Of a stretch of DNA of 37,779 bases, positions 27,157 to 35,263 are shown one piece after another. Made by a program: the position numbers and the translations under genes. The stretch's first letter is position 1, and every line of letters starts with the position of its first letter. Below the pieces are notes generated by a model that was not told where the DNA came from, did not search any database, and was given only the letters and a program-made list of their open reading frames with translations. The DNA comes from Akkermansia muciniphila (GTDB taxonomy: Bacteria; Verrucomicrobiota; Verrucomicrobiia; Limisphaerales; SIBE01), in the NCBI GenBank assembly GCA_945861765.1, contig CAMAWP010000025.1, forward strand, positions 1 through 37,779, written 5' to 3'.

Positions 27157-27972
27157 TCAGTTCGTTGGCGCCACGCTGTTGCCATCCTGGCTGAGATTGA
27201 TGACCTCGATGTAGCGGTTGCGCTTGATAAATTCGGCGTGGCCGTCGCAGAAGTTCATGCATGTTCCGATCGCGCCATGATTGTCTTCAGGGTCCGGCCA
27301 ATTCCCATGCGTGCTTCCCACCGAACCCGACGTATCGTCACCATCTAACATCAACAGAACTTGTGTGGGACCGGGCACAGCGCCAAGGGCGCCCTTGTAT
27401 GATTTCACCGTGTAGCTCGCGAGAGTCCTTTCGGTTTTTTTGATTCCAGCATCACCCCCGATGACACCCCAGATTTCATAGCTGGTGCCGAACGTCTTTC
27501 GATTGATGGCATTGTTGCAGAGGTCCACCACCACTGGCTGAGTGGTACCCGGTTTCGAGACGGTGTTTGTGCGGATAGTGTTTCGCGTGGAAGGACAGAC
27601 GTAGCTGCCGAACGGCTGGACATACGACGGGTAAAGCCAGCTCGCGTCATCGTCGGTATGGTCGCGGTCGGTTTGCGGATTGATCCGGTTGAAACCGGGG
27701 AGCCAAGAGGGAGCCGTCAAGTGACCATTGAAATCCTGGGCGTAGAGCATGCTGCCCAAACCAAGTTGCTTGAGATTGTTAATGCATCCGATCCTCCGCG
27801 CGCGCTCCTTGGCTTTGGACATCGCCGGAAGGAGAAGCGAGGCGAGAATCGCAATGATCGCTATGACAACCAGAAGTTCGATCAAAGTAAAGCCACGTGT
27901 CCGCTCGACCACGTCCAGCATCCGCCGGCTAATGCGGTTCAAGCCTCGCCGGCCTTTAGTTTTGTGTTTCAT
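27157..27972 (-). CDS. prepilin-like secreted protein (H-x9-DG type)
   Basis: 271 aa. An N-terminal basic leader of ~26 residues is followed by [20 protein letters not shown] with the canonical Gly-Phe cleavage site and Glu5. Then come [21 protein letters not shown], an irregular middle, and the C-terminal [21 protein letters not shown] motif with conserved DG. Unlike the one at 16705 it ends 25 residues after the motif, as expected. It is followed by the REP/RAYT unit and is not obviously in an operon. Transport by a type II secretion/pilus-like machine is inferred. Confidence 0.87.
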   Translation of the reverse strand: MKHKTKGRRGLNRISRRMLDVVERTRGFTLIELLVVIAIIAILASLLLPAMSKAKERARRIGCINNLKQLGLGSMLYAQDFNGHLTAPSWLPGFNRINPQTDRDHTDDDASWLYPSYVQPFGSYVCPSTRNTIRTNTVSKPGTTQPVVVDLCNNAINRKTFGTSYEIWGVIGGDAGIKKTERTLASYTVKSYKGALGAVPGPTQVLLMLDGDDTSGSVGSTHGNWPDPEDNHGAIGTCMNFCDGHAEFIKRNRYIEVINLSQDGNSVAPTN

Positions 27973-28113
27973 AAAGCATCCCTCAAAATCGCGAAGATGC
28001 TAAACTGTCTTCTTCGGAAATGACCACGGCAAACCCGCAACATCGGCGTTACAAATACGTGGAGATCCTGGCCGCAGCGACGGATTCCCGCGCAACGTGG
28101 GCCGAGTAATCGT

Positions 28114-28164
28114 TTATGGAAATCCGCGAGCCAAGAGCCAAGCCGCGCATCCTGGAAAGCCTCC
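28114..28164 (-). pseudogene. 3' remnant of a second MFS transporter gene
   Basis: Directly after the phnW stop and in the same frame, the minus strand reads GGFPGCAAWLLARGFP and TAA. This aligns with the end of the intact transporter (LAFGCAGWLFARKFP; 19721-20995). The rest of the gene is missing. It is short, but the protein match and position beside other phosphonate-cluster remnants support it. Confidence 0.65.
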
Positions 28165-28980
28165 TCACCACGGCACTGAGAATGTTTTCACCGTGGTCAT
28201 GCACTGCATGGCCTCAATGACGCCCGCTGTCTCCCCAACGGCCCAGAGCAAGCTCAGCACATCCGGCTCGAAAATTCGTCCGATAGATCCAATTCGAAAC
28301 GTGTCAGTCTGGCTGATCTTCCCGGGATAAATGATCATGTTCTTATCTGCAAGCCGGCGATAGAAGTCTGCGAACTGGAAACTGGAATCCTTGGGAAAAT
28401 GGAATGATGTGATGATGTAGCTTTGGACGTCAGGATCGAGGTAGGGTTGAAATCCTAGACGCTTGATGCCTTCCACCAAGATCGCGTGATTGGTTCGATA
28501 ACGGGCGGCTCGAGGATTTAGGATGCCGGTGGTGGTTTCGCAATGCACCACGATCCCATTCGTGATGCTTGGCTCATCCCGCAGAGCACTTCGAAGGGGA
28601 GCGAGATCCGGCGTTTCATTTTCCGGACTGCGAACCACGGTCACAGCAATTTTCAGGTGTGATGCGATCTGGACGATGCGTTCACCGTAAGCGCCGTTGG
28701 CCAGGACCAGGAGCCGTCCGTCCGGGGGCACCACCGACGCCATGACAGCTTCGACCCCGAACGTGCCGCTTCCTTGCATCAAAATGCTTACAAATCCGCT
28801 ACCAAGGGGCAATCCGGCAATTTCCAGAAGCTTTTCTCGAATACGCCGCACGACTTCGATGAATTCAAAGTGCCACGAACCGGCATCATGTAGCATCGCC
28901 TGCTTCACCAACAGGCTCCTGGTCAATGGACCGGGCCTGAACAGGGTTATGACTTGGGCGGGAGGGAGGTTTGGTTTCAC
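28165..28980 (-). pseudogene. phnW: 2-aminoethylphosphonate-pyruvate transaminase with internal deletion
   Basis: A 271-aa frame (GTG start) clearly related to PhnW: RPGPLTRSLLVKQAMLHDAGSW, LMQGSGTFGVEAVMASVVP, LLVLANGAYGERI, VHCETTTGILNP, then RAARYRTNHAILVEGIKRLGF and FRIGSIGRIF. Intact PhnW is about 365 aa. Between residue 156 (TGILNP) and 157 (RAARY), near 28512, about 95 residues are missing in frame. They include the PLP-contacting Asp (VDAMSSFG region) and the Schiff-base Lys. The product cannot be an active PLP aminotransferase. The flanking halves are well preserved, so the deletion may be recent. Confidence 0.85.
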
Positions 28981-29325
28981 GGTAGAGATTCGGCCTTGGC
29001 AAGACGACGACCCCTTGAATCATTCGCCACGAAGGGAGCCCGAAGTGGAGAAGCATACAAGGGCGAAGGTCCAGCGGACCAAAGCCCGCAAGAAGAGTGT
29101 GTTCAAAAGATGCTCTGATTTGAATTCTTTCAACATAATTTTCCTCTCAGAACTACAGCCATCGGCATTACCCGAAACTCGGCACACACAAATTCTCGAC
29201 ACTTGTCCATTCAAGTGAAGTCATAACCATGCGACAGCCACAGTTGTCACTTGGATTTAACAGCAATGTCATTGTGGGACCGAAACAATTTCACAACCGA
29301 ATGCTTTCATTGCCATGTCAGTCAC
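28981..29325. other. intergenic stretch between phnW and phnZ remnants
   Basis: About 345 bp. A 64-aa minus-strand frame (29020-29214) shows no recognisable domain and no ribosome binding site. It has lower GC than its surroundings. I see no RNA gene or terminator. It may be the scar of lost phosphonate genes. Confidence 0.4.
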
Positions 29326-29499
29326 CCTCCACAAACATTCGGGACAGACGGTTGGCGCCACTGTTTTCGTGCCGGGCATCGACACCTTGGTCGGCGATGC
29401 CTTCGCCGGATCGTGGCAAAGATGACCGTAGTTGTGGAGGAGACAGGCGGCGACGACACGGGGTGCCTCGCCGGCCTGTTGAGCGAAGGTGGCGCATTG
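29326..29499 (-). pseudogene. phnZ-like gene fragment
   Basis: The minus strand reads QCATFAQQAGEAPRVVAACL, then LHNYGHLCHD, and after a one-base deletion in the next frame GEGIADQGVDARHENSGANR. This matches residues about 35-92 of the intact PhnZ-like protein (21046-21603). The HD metal-ligand pair is changed to HN, and both ends of the gene are missing. DNA similarity to 21336-21507 is obvious by eye but far from identical, so it is not a fresh copy. Confidence 0.85.
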
Positions 29500-29540
29500 A
29501 CGGTTTCATTCCCAAGCGACCCGGCAATAGCGAGCGACCG

Positions 29541-30635
29541 TCAGCCCAGTGGAGAAACGCTCACGCGATGCCAGCGGCGCGACTCCGCTTCCGCGAAGGC
29601 CTCGTTCAAGCGCGCCAGCGGCCGCGGCGGGCTGACCAGTTCCGCCCAGGGGTGCGTTTCTTTTTGCTGCGACAGGAACGCGATAGCTGCGTCGAGGTGG
29701 CGTGGCGCGTAGTTGTGGAAACCGCGAATAGTCAGGCAGCGCCGGATGACAGCCTCGCCAGTGATGTTCAATGCGGACTCCGGATGAACCATGCCTACGA
29801 ACGCGTAAAACCCGCCCGAACGCAGGAGTTGAACTCCCTCCGTCACGACCGCCGGAGTACCCGCGACTTCAAAGACCGCGTCGGCTTCCCCGGGACGAAT
29901 GTGCTCGGTGGCCGTTCCGAGCGCGGGCTCACCGCCGAATTCGGCCACCCATTCCAGGCGTTTGAATTCTGTGTCCACGACGATGACGCGAGGCACGCCT
30001 TTGGCGCGGAGCAGAGCGCAGCCGTATAGGCCCAGCAACCCCGCGCCTTGGACAACAGCGAGGCGGCAAGGTCGAGGCAGCGATTCCGTGGCGGCGACCA
30101 TCGTGGCGAGAGCGCAGTTGGCGGGAGCGGCCACGGCATCGGACAACGAGTCTGGCACTCGCACCAGATGCGTTCCCGTGCGAAGCACGATATGGCTGGC
30201 ATAGCAGCCGTTCAGACCGGTGCCATCCTCCAGCCCGGCATGGCCATACTTGAAAAGCCGCGCACACTTCTGCGGCAGATCGAAATCCGCGCAAGCCGGA
30301 CAGGCGCCGCAACTGTCCGTCAGCGTCCAGGTCACGCGTTCGCCTGCGCGCCAATCCGCGCGCCGCACACCCACCGCAACGATGCGGCCCACTCCTTCGT
30401 GGCCGAGAACGCAGGGCGTTGGTTCAACTCTGCGTCCGCCCACCGTGTGCAGATCCGAGCCGCAAATTGTGGCGAGGTCTATTGCGATCAGCACTTCGCC
30501 ATCCGCCAGGCTCGCGGGCAGTGCTCGATCGGTGATGGAGAACGCTTTTCCCGGTCCGTGGAAAATGGCAGCTTTGGCGTCAGGCATTCGATGCGACATG
30601 GGTTGGACAGATCGAGAGGTTTCGCCTTCAATCAC
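29541..30635 (-). CDS. phosphonate-catabolism-type zinc alcohol dehydrogenase
   Basis: 364 aa from a GTG at 30633-30635, supported by AAAGGA seven bases upstream (the nearby ATG is followed at once by TGA). It is a medium-chain dehydrogenase: catalytic zinc Cys in ICGSDLHTVGG, GHEGVGRIVAVG, structural zinc cysteines in SCGACPACADFDLPQKC, and Rossmann GAGLLGLYGCAL. It resembles the clade found in phosphonate operons next to PhnZ-like proteins (TIGR03366 type). The adjacent phnZ and phnW remnants agree. Substrate is unproven. The gene appears intact while its former partners are broken. Confidence 0.85.
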   Translation of the reverse strand: MIEGETSRSVQPMSHRMPDAKAAIFHGPGKAFSITDRALPASLADGEVLIAIDLATICGSDLHTVGGRRVEPTPCVLGHEGVGRIVAVGVRRADWRAGERVTWTLTDSCGACPACADFDLPQKCARLFKYGHAGLEDGTGLNGCYASHIVLRTGTHLVRVPDSLSDAVAAPANCALATMVAATESLPRPCRLAVVQGAGLLGLYGCALLRAKGVPRVIVVDTEFKRLEWVAEFGGEPALGTATEHIRPGEADAVFEVAGTPAVVTEGVQLLRSGGFYAFVGMVHPESALNITGEAVIRRCLTIRGFHNYAPRHLDAAIAFLSQQKETHPWAELVSPPRPLARLNEAFAEAESRRWHRVSVSPLG

Positions 30636-30757
30636 ATAAGAATCCTTTCTCGGAATTCACCTTAAAGTCACGCGGAAACCACTAGTTCGCAACGTCGCCG
30701 ACGCAGGCTGAAGCGAGTGAAACGCTAGCTCTTCAATCAATCGAGCTTTGCCGCGTG

Positions 30758-31426
30758 ATGAACTCCGTCGCTCATCGGCAGATCATGTCGCGGTACTACG
30801 CCTTGCATTCTCGCATCTACGACGTGACGCGCTGGGCATTCCTCTTCGGCCGCGCCGCCATCCTGGACGATCTCGCGCTGCGTCCCGGCGAAACCGTCGT
30901 TGAAGTTGGCTGCGGGACGGGACGCAACTTCAGAAACATTCTCCGCCGCATCGGCCCCCACGGCCGGATTATCGCTGTGGACTGCTCCGAACCAATGCTC
31001 GAGCGATGCTGGAGGCGGATTCGTTCGAACCGATGGAAAAATGTGCATCTGACGGACCAGGAATACGGTTCATACACCGTAACGGCGGGCCACGCCGGCG
31101 TCGTATTGTTTTCATATTCCCTTTCGATGATTCCCCGCTGGAAGGAGGCTCTCATCTGCGCGCATCAGGAACTCGATGCAGGCGGGCGCATCGGGCTGGT
31201 CGATTTTTGCCTGCCCCAGCAACCAACAAAAAGCGCGGCGGCTTTCGCGCGTTGGATGGCCTGCAATCACGTCCAACTTGACCACCCGTATCTTGAAGAA
31301 CTGAACTCGCGCTTCAGCTCCATTGTGTCGAGAGTCGCTCCCGCTTTTGGCGGGCTGTGGTCATTCTACCGATTCGTTGGACGGAAGAAGCTTACGGTTG
31401 GTGTCGAGCACGAGGAAGTAAGGTAA
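30758..31426 (+). CDS. class I SAM-dependent methyltransferase, BtaB-like
   Basis: 222 aa from the ATG at 30758 (a GTG lies one codon before). Motif I VVEVGCGTGRNF, acidic loop IIAVDCSEPMLE and post-motif FSYSLSMIP are typical. The N-terminal region RYYALHSRIYDVTRWAFLFGR resembles BtaB, which methylates diacylglycerylhomoserine to the betaine lipid DGTS, a phosphorus-free membrane lipid. Its partner BtaA is not in this window, so the assignment is tentative. Ubiquinone/menaquinone-type methyltransferases are the main alternative. The gene is divergent from the dehydrogenase and ends in a strong terminator. Confidence 0.75.
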   Translation: MNSVAHRQIMSRYYALHSRIYDVTRWAFLFGRAAILDDLALRPGETVVEVGCGTGRNFRNILRRIGPHGRIIAVDCSEPMLERCWRRIRSNRWKNVHLTDQEYGSYTVTAGHAGVVLFSYSLSMIPRWKEALICAHQELDAGGRIGLVDFCLPQQPTKSAAAFARWMACNHVQLDHPYLEELNSRFSSIVSRVAPAFGGLWSFYRFVGRKKLTVGVEHEEVR

Positions 31427-31466
31427 AGGGTCTCACCAAACGGGATACTGGGTACATCACGACAAG

Positions 31467-31500
31467 AAAGAGGCCGAACTTGCGCTCGGCCTCTTTTTTA
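31467..31500 (+). terminator. intrinsic terminator after the methyltransferase gene
   Basis: AAAGAGGCCGA (31467-31477), loop ACTTGCGC, TCGGCCTCTTT (31486-31496), then further T residues: an 11-bp stem with a U-tract. Its stem is nearly the same as the hairpin at 16600-16634. Confidence 0.88.
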
Positions 31501-31774
31501 GTTTCCAACCAAACACCTTATGCGAGTTAACGCTCACCGATTCCCGAAACGATCCAATGTCATTTAAGTCACGCTTCTGCAACACCAGTGCCAACACAGT
31601 CCCGAGCGGCTTGCCTTGTCGGACTTTGCGCCTCACGGAGTTGTCCCACGGCAGAACACCTAGCACTACAGCGACAGTTTCGTAGCTACGCCTGTGAAGG
31701 CGTGGGACGACTTGCATCGAAGCATCCGTGGCGGAAGTAAATCCACGACCCGTTCGCGGCTCGCGGCCGCGCGA
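31501..31774. other. intergenic stretch with a short hairpin
   Basis: About 275 bp between the terminator and the next minus-strand gene. The perfect palindrome ACGCCT-GTGA-AGGCGT is at 31688-31703. An 86-aa minus-strand frame (31457-31717) overlaps the terminator and has no recognised domain, so I do not call it. No other gene was seen. Confidence 0.4.
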
Positions 31775-32479
31775 TCAAGGATCGATGTCCCGCCGGACCC
31801 AGTTGGCCCGCATGTCGAGGTAAATCTGATTTCGTCCGCCTTTGTCACCGGACCAACCCTTTCTGGGCGGAACACTGCCTCCCACCGACCAGGAGCCGCT
31901 GAACTCCGGCCACCAGGCTTTTTCGAAGAACGGGCACATCAGCCATTCTTCCTCGGAAACGCTGCTGCCACGCTTGACCGCCACGCTTGCGGGAGTTCGT
32001 CCGCGCAGGAACCGGGCTTGCTCGGGATTCAATTCCGCCAGCTTGTCGCTGATATAATTGGCCCAACCTTTTTCGGGCCGGTCCGCGCCGGCTTCTTTCC
32101 ACGGACTGGCGAAATGCATCATCCAGGACTCGTTCGTCTTGAGCGGCGCGTTCGGACACAGCCAAACCCGGACTTCGCCCAGGTAGGGATGCAGCACCGG
32201 CATGAAAGAGTCCATGCCGTTGTAGCGTTTGCCGCCGGAGTTGACCGGCGGGGTCAGTTGCAGATGATCGTCCGCCACCCAAGGCATGAGGTCTTGGTGG
32301 TCGTCCAAATAAATAGTGGTGGCGATGCCGATCTGACGCAGGTTGGACAGACAACTCGTTCGCTTGGCGCGCTCCTTCGCCTGGGCCAGCGCCGGCAACA
32401 ACAGCCCCGCAAGAATCGCAATGATGGCAATGCACACCAGCAGTTCGATCAGCGTAAAGCCCGGTTCGTTCCGTTTCAT
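31775..32479 (-). CDS. prepilin-like secreted protein
   Basis: 234 aa from the ATG at 32477-32479. [25 protein letters not shown] has the Gly-Phe cleavage site and Glu5, with Cys in the hydrophobic stretch. Then [21 protein letters not shown]. In place of the H-x9-DG end there is the diverged [18 protein letters not shown], similar in layout to the protein at 18807-19577 ([15 protein letters not shown]). It starts 23 bp after the phosphoesterase gene 32503-34947 in the same direction, so a shared transcript is likely. The last codons run close to the intergenic hairpin. Confidence 0.85.
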   Translation of the reverse strand: MKRNEPGFTLIELLVCIAIIAILAGLLLPALAQAKERAKRTSCLSNLRQIGIATTIYLDDHQDLMPWVADDHLQLTPPVNSGGKRYNGMDSFMPVLHPYLGEVRVWLCPNAPLKTNESWMMHFASPWKEAGADRPEKGWANYISDKLAELNPEQARFLRGRTPASVAVKRGSSVSEEEWLMCPFFEKAWWPEFSGSWSVGGSVPPRKGWSGDKGGRNQIYLDMRANWVRRDIDP

Positions 32480-32502
32480 GGCGTGCAAGGATAGGCGCGC
32501 CA

Positions 32503-34947
32503 CTAGCGCAAATGAAAGGCACGGACCGGCAGAGGCATTTCCGAATCCGCACCCTTCACGCTTTTCCAAATGATTTCATTGAGCGCGAACATGGGCGTCC
32601 GGTCGTAATCGCTGAAGTCCATCGCCATAGATTCTTGGGCGCCCCAGGCTGAAGCCAGATTGACGGCCTTCACGTCGATGCGCGGCTTTTCGTGGGTGTA
32701 GGGTTCGGAGTTGAGTTCAGCGCCGAACGAGGCATACATCGGCATGGCGGCAGCATCGTGTTGCGTCATCGGCGGCAGCCCCAGAAGCAGTTCCATGGTG
32801 CGGATCATGGATGACGTGGTGTAAAGCGTGGAGTCCACGATGCCGCGGCGGATGTAGGGGCTGATCACCAGGCCGACGGTGCGGCGCGCATCCACATGGT
32901 CCGATCCGTCTTGCGCGTCGTCTTCGATGACAAAGATTGCCGTTTCGTTCCAGTAGCGGCTATGCGAGACGCGATCGACCAGCAGGCCCAGCGCCCAATC
33001 ATTGTTCGCCACGGCCGCGGCGGGTGTGGGCACGCCCGGCCGCGTGCCCTGAGTGTGATCCTCTCCCAGGCTCATCACCACGAAATTGGGAAGGCGTTTG
33101 GCCGCGTTGGTAGAGTCGAAGTTTTTTTCATACTCGTCGAACTCCTCTATGAAAACCTTAACGTTGTCCGTATCGCGCATTCCGGGCAAACGAAACTTGG
33201 GAGAGACGTGACCAATGAGTCCGGCGATGCCACGCGCGGCGTCCATTTGTTCACCACCGCTTACCCGCGCGGCGTACTCGCCGTAGCTGCGATAGGTCAG
33301 CCCCTTGCGGGCCGCCTGGTCCCAGAGATGGCCGGACGACGGAATGTGAGCCGGGGCGGGCGACGCGCGGCTGATGCCGCCGTAGTTGGGAGGCCACAGT
33401 TTCTCATTGAAATCAGTCGCGTAGGCCGAGGTTGACCAGGAGTGTCCGTCCACGCTCACTTCGGCATCACAATAGAGATTGTCCAGGAGCACGAATTCTT
33501 CGGCGATCTTGTGGTGGTTCGGGGTCACTTCCCGTCCGAAAATGGTCAGGCGCGGATCTCCATTGCCTTTGGGGAGATCTCCCAGGACCTGGTCGTAAGT
33601 CCGGTTTTCTTTGATGATGTAAATGACATGCTTGATCGGGGAACCGGCGCCAACTTGCCGTGGAACCACCGATGGCCCCGAGACGGGCGGCCGGGCCTCG
33701 GCCAGCAGGCGGTCGTAGTACGGGGAATTGGCAATGGCTTGCCGCGTATGGGCCGCGATTTCATGCCGCAACTCCCCGAGCGGGATCGCGCTGATGCTGC
33801 CCTGTTGCAGGGATTTCACCGAGCCTCTTCCATCACGCTGGCCGTCGTCCTTCAATGGGCTGCGAGGACCCCGCACATTGGAATAGCCGCCCAGGCCTTT
33901 GCTGGACCCGACGAAGAGGGTCTTTCCATCCGCGCTCACCGAGAGGGCGGATGGATACCAAGCGGTCGGAATGAATCCCATGATTTGCGATTCATCGCGC
34001 TCGCCAACATGGATGACGGCGATGTTATTGTTGTCGGCGTTGGCGACAAAGAGCATCTTTTGGTCTGGATCAAGCGCGAGCGCGTTGGGCGTGGAACCGA
34101 CCGGGGCGCGTGGATGCATCGAGGTTCGCAGCACCTCCATCGCGCGCAGTTCACGAGTGTCGATCACATAGATGGAGTTCTCGTTCCCGCACGCGACGAA
34201 GAGCCTTCCGTCCCGCGAGAGGACCATGTCATTGGGGTTATGGCCGACGGCGATGGTAGCCTTGATCTGGTTCCGGACGGTGTCGATCACACTGACCGAG
34301 CGGCTCGACCAATTTGAGACGAACAGTGTTTCCGCGCTCTCATCCAGCACCACGTCATACGGGCTGATCTCAACCGGAATCTCCGCAACTCGCTCTCGGG
34401 TGTCCGTACGAAAGACGACCACCTCTGAAGGCTGGGCCGATGTGCCGCGGTTAGCCGCATAAAGAATCGGCCGTTTGGGGTGCAACGCCAGACCCGACCA
34501 GTAAATCTCGGTTCCCGGCAAACGATGCTCGAAGCGCGCCACAGGTTCCGGGTCGAGCCGTCCCTCGGCATAGGCAAAGGCATAGATGGGTGCGGCTCCG
34601 GGTTCCCGGCGGCTGGTGACGTTGCCCCCGGACACATAGAGGCGCGCACCGTCCTGGCTCCAGGCAAGCCCAAGCCAGCCGGACTTGAGCGGAATGGTTT
34701 GGCGGATTTCCCAGTCGCCCGGACTGACTACCACCAAGCCGTGCGGGTTGAATCCCGAGTGCAGGCCGATGACGCTGCGTCCGTCAGGCGCCTGCGTGAC
34801 GTTGAGCACGTAGTCCGGCGTGGTCGCGTGCCGACCGACTGGAGTCAGCCTCCAGCCGTTGGGGAGCAGTGTCGTGCCTTCGAAAGCCCCTGGCGTTTGA
34901 CCGAATACGGAGCCTATTCCAATGAGAGACAAAATTAATAGACGCAT
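32503..34947 (-). CDS. secreted YncE-type propeller / phosphoesterase-family protein
   Basis: 814 aa, start ATG at 34945-34947 with AAAGG upstream, signal peptide [16 protein letters not shown]. Residues about 25-380 form a YVTN-type propeller (repeats such as [17 protein letters not shown] and [17 protein letters not shown]). From about 430 it is the phosphoesterase family of the alkaline phosphatase superfamily (PF04185 type): [74 protein letters not shown]-type name: bifunctional YncE/alkaline phosphatase family protein. Substrate unknown; phospholipase C or phosphatase activity is possible. It lies in tandem with a paralogue at 35264. Confidence 0.9.
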   Translation of the reverse strand: MRLLILSLIGIGSVFGQTPGAFEGTTLLPNGWRLTPVGRHATTPDYVLNVTQAPDGRSVIGLHSGFNPHGLVVVSPGDWEIRQTIPLKSGWLGLAWSQDGARLYVSGGNVTSRREPGAAPIYAFAYAEGRLDPEPVARFEHRLPGTEIYWSGLALHPKRPILYAANRGTSAQPSEVVVFRTDTRERVAEIPVEISPYDVVLDESAETLFVSNWSSRSVSVIDTVRNQIKATIAVGHNPNDMVLSRDGRLFVACGNENSIYVIDTRELRAMEVLRTSMHPRAPVGSTPNALALDPDQKMLFVANADNNNIAVIHVGERDESQIMGFIPTAWYPSALSVSADGKTLFVGSSKGLGGYSNVRGPRSPLKDDGQRDGRGSVKSLQQGSISAIPLGELRHEIAAHTRQAIANSPYYDRLLAEARPPVSGPSVVPRQVGAGSPIKHVIYIIKENRTYDQVLGDLPKGNGDPRLTIFGREVTPNHHKIAEEFVLLDNLYCDAEVSVDGHSWSTSAYATDFNEKLWPPNYGGISRASPAPAHIPSSGHLWDQAARKGLTYRSYGEYAARVSGGEQMDAARGIAGLIGHVSPKFRLPGMRDTDNVKVFIEEFDEYEKNFDSTNAAKRLPNFVVMSLGEDHTQGTRPGVPTPAAAVANNDWALGLLVDRVSHSRYWNETAIFVIEDDAQDGSDHVDARRTVGLVISPYIRRGIVDSTLYTTSSMIRTMELLLGLPPMTQHDAAAMPMYASFGAELNSEPYTHEKPRIDVKAVNLASAWGAQESMAMDFSDYDRTPMFALNEIIWKSVKGADSEMPLPVRAFHLR

Positions 34948-35063
34948 ACATTGCCTTTTACAGCGGCTGTGCGGAGAACCAAGGGCGCGAGTGAAACAAA
35001 TCGGTGACAGAATCGCGGGGGGGGACGAAATAGCGGCAACGGATCAGTCAACCCTTCTCGATC

Positions 35064-35263
35064 TTACTTCTTTCCCTTGGCTCGCTCCTGCAGCCACCCG
35101 ATAACCGCGCTGTTCGGAATCACGCGCGGTGGCCACACGATCAGGTGAACGTCCTTCTGATAAAACGGCTGAGTGCGCGGATCGACCCAACGCCGGATTT
35201 AGGAACGCCCGTCCGCAAAGTTCGACCCACCCGCGCCGTGGTGCATGTTCGAGGGAATGGCCT
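35064..35263 (-). pseudogene. C-terminal remnant of a prepilin-like gene
   Basis: Minus-strand translation gives AIPSNMHHGAGGSNFADGRS, then TAA at 35199-35201, then [20 protein letters not shown] continuing to GWLQERAKGKK and TAA at 35064-35066. This is the H-x9-DG C-terminus of the family; compare [17 protein letters not shown] in the gene at 16705. The internal TAA stands where a Glu codon is expected. The N-terminal pilin signal is absent; the fragment abuts the stop of the upstream phosphoesterase gene. A dead copy of the prepilin partner. Confidence 0.85.

Noticed and set aside
29020-29214. A 64-aa minus-strand frame between phnW and phnZ remnants
   Set aside because: No start signal, domain or resemblance to neighbouring genes was seen.
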